Assembly (NCBI GenBank): GCA_937950325.1
Contig: CALFDJ010000016.1
Location: 1-64,000, forward strand
Reading direction: 5' to 3'
From: an uncultured Collinsella sp.
GTDB lineage: Bacteria; Actinomycetota; Coriobacteriia; Coriobacteriales; Coriobacteriaceae
Length of the DNA: 64,000 nucleotides
The notes beneath the pieces are model-generated. The model did not search any database, was not told the origin of the DNA, and saw only the letters and a program-made list of their open reading frames with translations. Both the position numbers and the translations under genes were made by a program. Positions 61,438-64,000 of the stretch are shown here, piece after piece (the stretch's first letter is position 1; each line of letters starts with the position of its first letter).

Positions 61438-62643
61438 ATGACCGCAACTGCACCCGCAGCACCCGCTAAGGTGTACTTCACCAACCTGCGCACGCATGCT
61501 CGCGAGAGCCAGCTCGACAAGCTCAAGCGCCTCATTCGCCGCGCCGGCATTGAGCAGATCGACTTTGAGAACAAGTTCGTCGCTATCAAGATTCACTTTG
61601 GCGAGTTGGGCAACCTGAGCTTTTTGCGCCCTAACTACGCCCGCGCCGTCGCAGATGTCGTCAAGGAGCTGGGCGGCAAGCCCTTCCTCACCGACTGCAA
61701 CACGCTCTACGTCGGTAGCCGCAAAAACGCGCTCGAGCACATCGACACCGCCTACCAGAACGGTTTTACCCCGTATGCCACGGGTTGCCAGATCATCATC
61801 GCCGACGGTCTCAAAGGCACCGACGAGGCGCTTGTCCCGGTCGAGGGCGGCGAGTACGTGCACGAGGCCAAGATCGGCCAGGCACTCATGGATGCCGATA
61901 TCGTGATCAGCCTCACCCACTTTAAGGGCCATGAACAGGCCGGTTTTGGCGGCGCCATGAAGAACCTGGGTATGGGTGGCGGCAGCCGTGCCGGCAAGAT
62001 GGAGCAGCATGCCGCCGGCAAGCCGAACGTCTCGACCGAGCACTGCGTTGGCTGCCGTGCCTGCGAAAAGATCTGCGCGCACAACGCTATCTCGTTCGAC
62101 GGCACCCGCGAGCGCGAGCTTGCCAGCGGCGCTACTCGCACGGTGCACGTGGCTGTCATCGACCACGATCGCTGCGTGGGCTGCGGACGCTGCATTGCGG
62201 CATGCAACCAGGACTGCATCAAGCCCGGTTATGAGGCCGCGGCCGACGTGCTCAACTGCAAGATTGCCGAGTACACCAAGGCCGTCGTCGACGGCCGCCC
62301 GAGCTTCCATATCTCGCTTGCCATGGATATCAGCCCCAACTGCGATTGCCATCCCGAAAACGATACGCCTATCGTCAACGACATCGGCATGTTCGCGAGC
62401 TTCGACCCGGTCGCTATCGATCAGGCCTGCGCCGATGCCGTCATGGCATCCGAGCCGCTGCCCAACACCGAGCTCACCGACAGCGCCGCCAAGATGGAGC
62501 ATAACCACGAGCATCTGGAGGGCGAGCAGGCGCGCGACCCCTTCTGCATCACGCATCCCGATACCGATTGGCGCGCGTGCATCGCGCATGCCGAGAAGAT
62601 CGGCCTTGGCACGAGCGAGTACGAGCTCATCGAGGTCAAGTAG
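61438..62643 (+). CDS. DUF362 domain protein with two [4Fe-4S] motifs
   Basis: A 401-residue protein. The DUF362 domain (about 10-390) contains FVAIKIHFGELGNLSFLRP, FLTDCNTLYVGSRKNA and ISLTHFKGHEQAGFGGAMKN. A ferredoxin insert has CVGCRACEKICAHNAI and CVGCGRCIAACNQDCI, giving two cubane clusters. The family's function is not established; a redox or iron-sulfur carrier role is plausible. ATG 61438 follows GAGGGG. A promoter and terminator flank it, so it is monocistronic. The His-rich segment EHNHEHLEGEQ near the C-terminus is notable. Confidence 0.88.
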   Translation: MTATAPAAPAKVYFTNLRTHARESQLDKLKRLIRRAGIEQIDFENKFVAIKIHFGELGNLSFLRPNYARAVADVVKELGGKPFLTDCNTLYVGSRKNALEHIDTAYQNGFTPYATGCQIIIADGLKGTDEALVPVEGGEYVHEAKIGQALMDADIVISLTHFKGHEQAGFGGAMKNLGMGGGSRAGKMEQHAAGKPNVSTEHCVGCRACEKICAHNAISFDGTRERELASGATRTVHVAVIDHDRCVGCGRCIAACNQDCIKPGYEAAADVLNCKIAEYTKAVVDGRPSFHISLAMDISPNCDCHPENDTPIVNDIGMFASFDPVAIDQACADAVMASEPLPNTELTDSAAKMEHNHEHLEGEQARDPFCITHPDTDWRACIAHAEKIGLGTSEYELIEVK

Positions 62644-62690
62644 CGCCTAGCTATTGGACAAAACAAGCGCCTTTGTAGCGCTAGTTGAGC

Positions 62691-62729
62691 AAAAGCCGCC
62701 CGTGAGCACAGCGCCCACGGGCGGTTTTT
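62691..62729. terminator. terminator between convergent genes
   Basis: CCGCCCGTG (62696-62704) pairs with CACGGGCGG (62716-62724), with A-runs and T-runs on the outside, usable in both directions. Confidence 0.85.
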
Positions 62730-62807
62730 CAGAAGTGCGGTGAAAAATCGAATACCGCCGACCACAAACCGTTTTTTGGCAACAAAACCCCAGACGTTGC
62801 TTTTTGC

Positions 62808-63773
62808 CTAAAAATTCTTGTCGAGGAAGTCGTCGACCGTGTTCCAGTAGAGCTCGGGGTCAACTTGCGCACTCTTGGCGTGGGTGGCGCCATGGATAGT
62901 GAGCTTTTGCTTGACCTTGCTGGCGCACGCGTCGTAGTTTTGGTCGAGCATGCTGTACGGTACAAAGGTGTCCTGGTCGCCGTGGATAAACAGCATGGGA
63001 ACCGTCGCGTGTTTGAGTTGCTCCACACTGCTCGCCTTATGAAAGTCGTAGCCCGCGCGCACGTTGCACACCAAGTTTGCTACATCGAGCAAGGGAAAGC
63101 TGGGCAGGCCGAACACGTCCTTGAGCTGCAGGGAAAACTCGTCCCAAACACTCGTATAACCACAGTCCTCGATAATGCATTTCACGTTTGCAGGCAGAGA
63201 TTCCCCCGCGACGTTCATAGCGGTTGCTGCACCCATCGATTCGCCAAAGACAAGAATGCGCGCCTGGGGGTCAGCCTGAACGATTTGCTTGATCCATGCG
63301 ACGATATCGAGGCGCTCGGGCCAGCCCATGCCGATATAGTCGCCGCCGGAGCGCTCGTGGGCGCGGGCGGCAGGCGCGAGCACGTTCATGCCACGGTCGT
63401 GGAAGCGCTTGGCGTATCGAGCCATGCCGATGGGCTCGTTGGTATATCCATGCAGGCAGACGGCGTAATCGTGGGTGTTCTCCGAGGCAGTAAAATACCA
63501 GGCGGCGAGCTCGGTTCCGTCATCTGCGGTGAGGCCGCTGCTCTCGCGGTTCTCTTTAAACCATGCCCGCGCCTCGGCATCCTCGGCATCCGGCTGCTCA
63601 CTTTCTTTGTCGTTCTTGCTATCCTGCATCATCTTCATGGTGTATGGCGCGCGGGGATTCAGCGCGAAGTCAAACAGAAAGTTGCCGGCAAATCCGAGCA
63701 GCGCAACGACAACCACCAGTGCAATGATGCCGGCTATCTTGAGCTTTCGATGGGAACGTGCGTTTTGAGCCAT
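62808..63773 (-). CDS. membrane-anchored alpha/beta hydrolase
   Basis: A 321-residue protein with a short basic N-terminus and one membrane segment (about 12-34, IAGIIALVVVVALLGFAGNF), so the enzyme domain faces outside. The catalytic triad is visible: nucleophile Ser in VFGESMGAAT, Asp in FIHGDQDTFVP and His in IHGATHAKS. The oxyanion region is CLHGYTNEP. The family includes esterases and peptidases; the substrate is unknown. The start complement(63771..63773) is preceded by TAGGAG. The 186-bp gap to the next gene is divergent and AT-rich, with no other gene seen. Confidence 0.88.
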   Translation of the reverse strand: MAQNARSHRKLKIAGIIALVVVVALLGFAGNFLFDFALNPRAPYTMKMMQDSKNDKESEQPDAEDAEARAWFKENRESSGLTADDGTELAAWYFTASENTHDYAVCLHGYTNEPIGMARYAKRFHDRGMNVLAPAARAHERSGGDYIGMGWPERLDIVAWIKQIVQADPQARILVFGESMGAATAMNVAGESLPANVKCIIEDCGYTSVWDEFSLQLKDVFGLPSFPLLDVANLVCNVRAGYDFHKASSVEQLKHATVPMLFIHGDQDTFVPYSMLDQNYDACASKVKQKLTIHGATHAKSAQVDPELYWNTVDDFLDKNF

Positions 63774-63918
63774 GCGGTATTCTCCTATAAGATGTTAATA
63801 CATCAACATTTAATGCAAGCGCATTATGGACGTTCGCCGTTGATGCGTCAACAGGCAAAGAATGGGTAAACAAAGGGTCACGTATGGTGCAAATTTCGCA
63901 CGTACCTAGACGCTTTGA

Positions 63919-63924
63919 TATAGT
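63919..63924 (+). promoter_or_regulatory. possible -10 box of the last gene
   Basis: TATAGT at 63919-63924 lies 36 bp before the ATG at 63960. The -35 candidate TTCGCA (63895-63900) is poor. Confidence 0.3.
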
Positions 63925-63959
63925 GTTGAGAACTCTTTACGTTGGAGGATGTAACCGGC

Positions 63960-64000
63960 ATGTCCGATTCGAGCGACAGTTCTAAGCCGCGACCCAAGAC
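63960..64000 (+). CDS. start of a gene cut by the window edge
   Basis: ATG 63960 with GGAGGA about 10 bp upstream opens a frame reading MSDSSDSSKPRPK before the window ends. Too little is present to identify the product; the Ser/Asp-rich beginning suggests a disordered N-terminus. Confidence 0.5.
   Translation, partial: MSDSSDSSKPRPK

Overview
The window reads as a chromosomal segment of a GC-rich, Gram-positive gut-type actinomycete, most likely class Coriobacteriia and close to Collinsella. I infer this from the gene set: a ferredoxin-dependent Ech-type [NiFe]-hydrogenase, NfnAB, a fused ECF ATPase, a giant LPxTG pilin-like adhesin, a sortase, a stand-alone PTS EIIA, and many intergenic palindromes with GGGGACAG cores. 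No 16S rRNA or other decisive marker is present. Most of the window is intact core metabolism with short gaps. Start codons were chosen from Shine-Dalgarno spacing and gene overlaps; functions come from motifs I could read, without database searches.

Layout. 1-5.9 kb: carA-carB behind a PyrR-type RNA hairpin, a gap with three inverted repeats, then purE. 5.9-8.7 kb: class B-like sortase, a divergent MoaE-like protein and a convergent membrane protein. 9-12.6 kb: purF, purM, purN. 12.8-16.2 kb: a RelB/DinJ-like antitoxin with a PIN toxin, a PTS EIIA, a parvulin foldase and a YqeY protein. 16.4-20.1 kb: a polar amino-acid ABC transporter and a cytidylate-kinase-like protein. 20.2-26.3 kb (minus strand): nfnBA, pth, prs, glmU. 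26.5-29.7 kb: an ECF transporter (T, fused A-A', S). 29.9-35.4 kb: exonuclease III, sirtuin, a FolP-FolK fusion, a degenerate BirA-like protein, type III pantothenate kinase and initiator tRNA-fMet. 35.4-38.7 kb: a tandem hairpin array, a large old-yellow-enzyme reductase and an HTH protein. 39-44.6 kb: the ech operon with subunits A and B fused. 44.6-52.3 kb: a very large vWA/CnaB-repeat surface protein gene broken by an in-frame TGA and framed by three copies of a long palindromic element. 52.3-61.2 kb: a two-component system divergent from an ABC-2 exporter, then a MacB/FtsX-like exporter. 61.4-64 kb: a DUF362 ferredoxin protein, a membrane-anchored alpha/beta hydrolase and the start of one more gene.

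How they fit. carAB, prs, purE/F/M/N and folPK form a dispersed nucleotide and one-carbon supply set. NfnAB and Ech both handle low-potential ferredoxin electrons and suit a fermentative anaerobe. The sortase and the LPATG adhesin belong to the same surface-anchoring theme but are 40 kb apart.

The most unusual material is non-coding. A three-copy, roughly 155-nt compound hairpin family flanks the adhesin, and one of its arms shows a compensatory base change. Other unusual structures are a three-unit array of about 80-bp hairpins, several very long hairpins between housekeeping genes, and a palindrome-bounded insert inside the coding sequence of the fused ECF ATPase.
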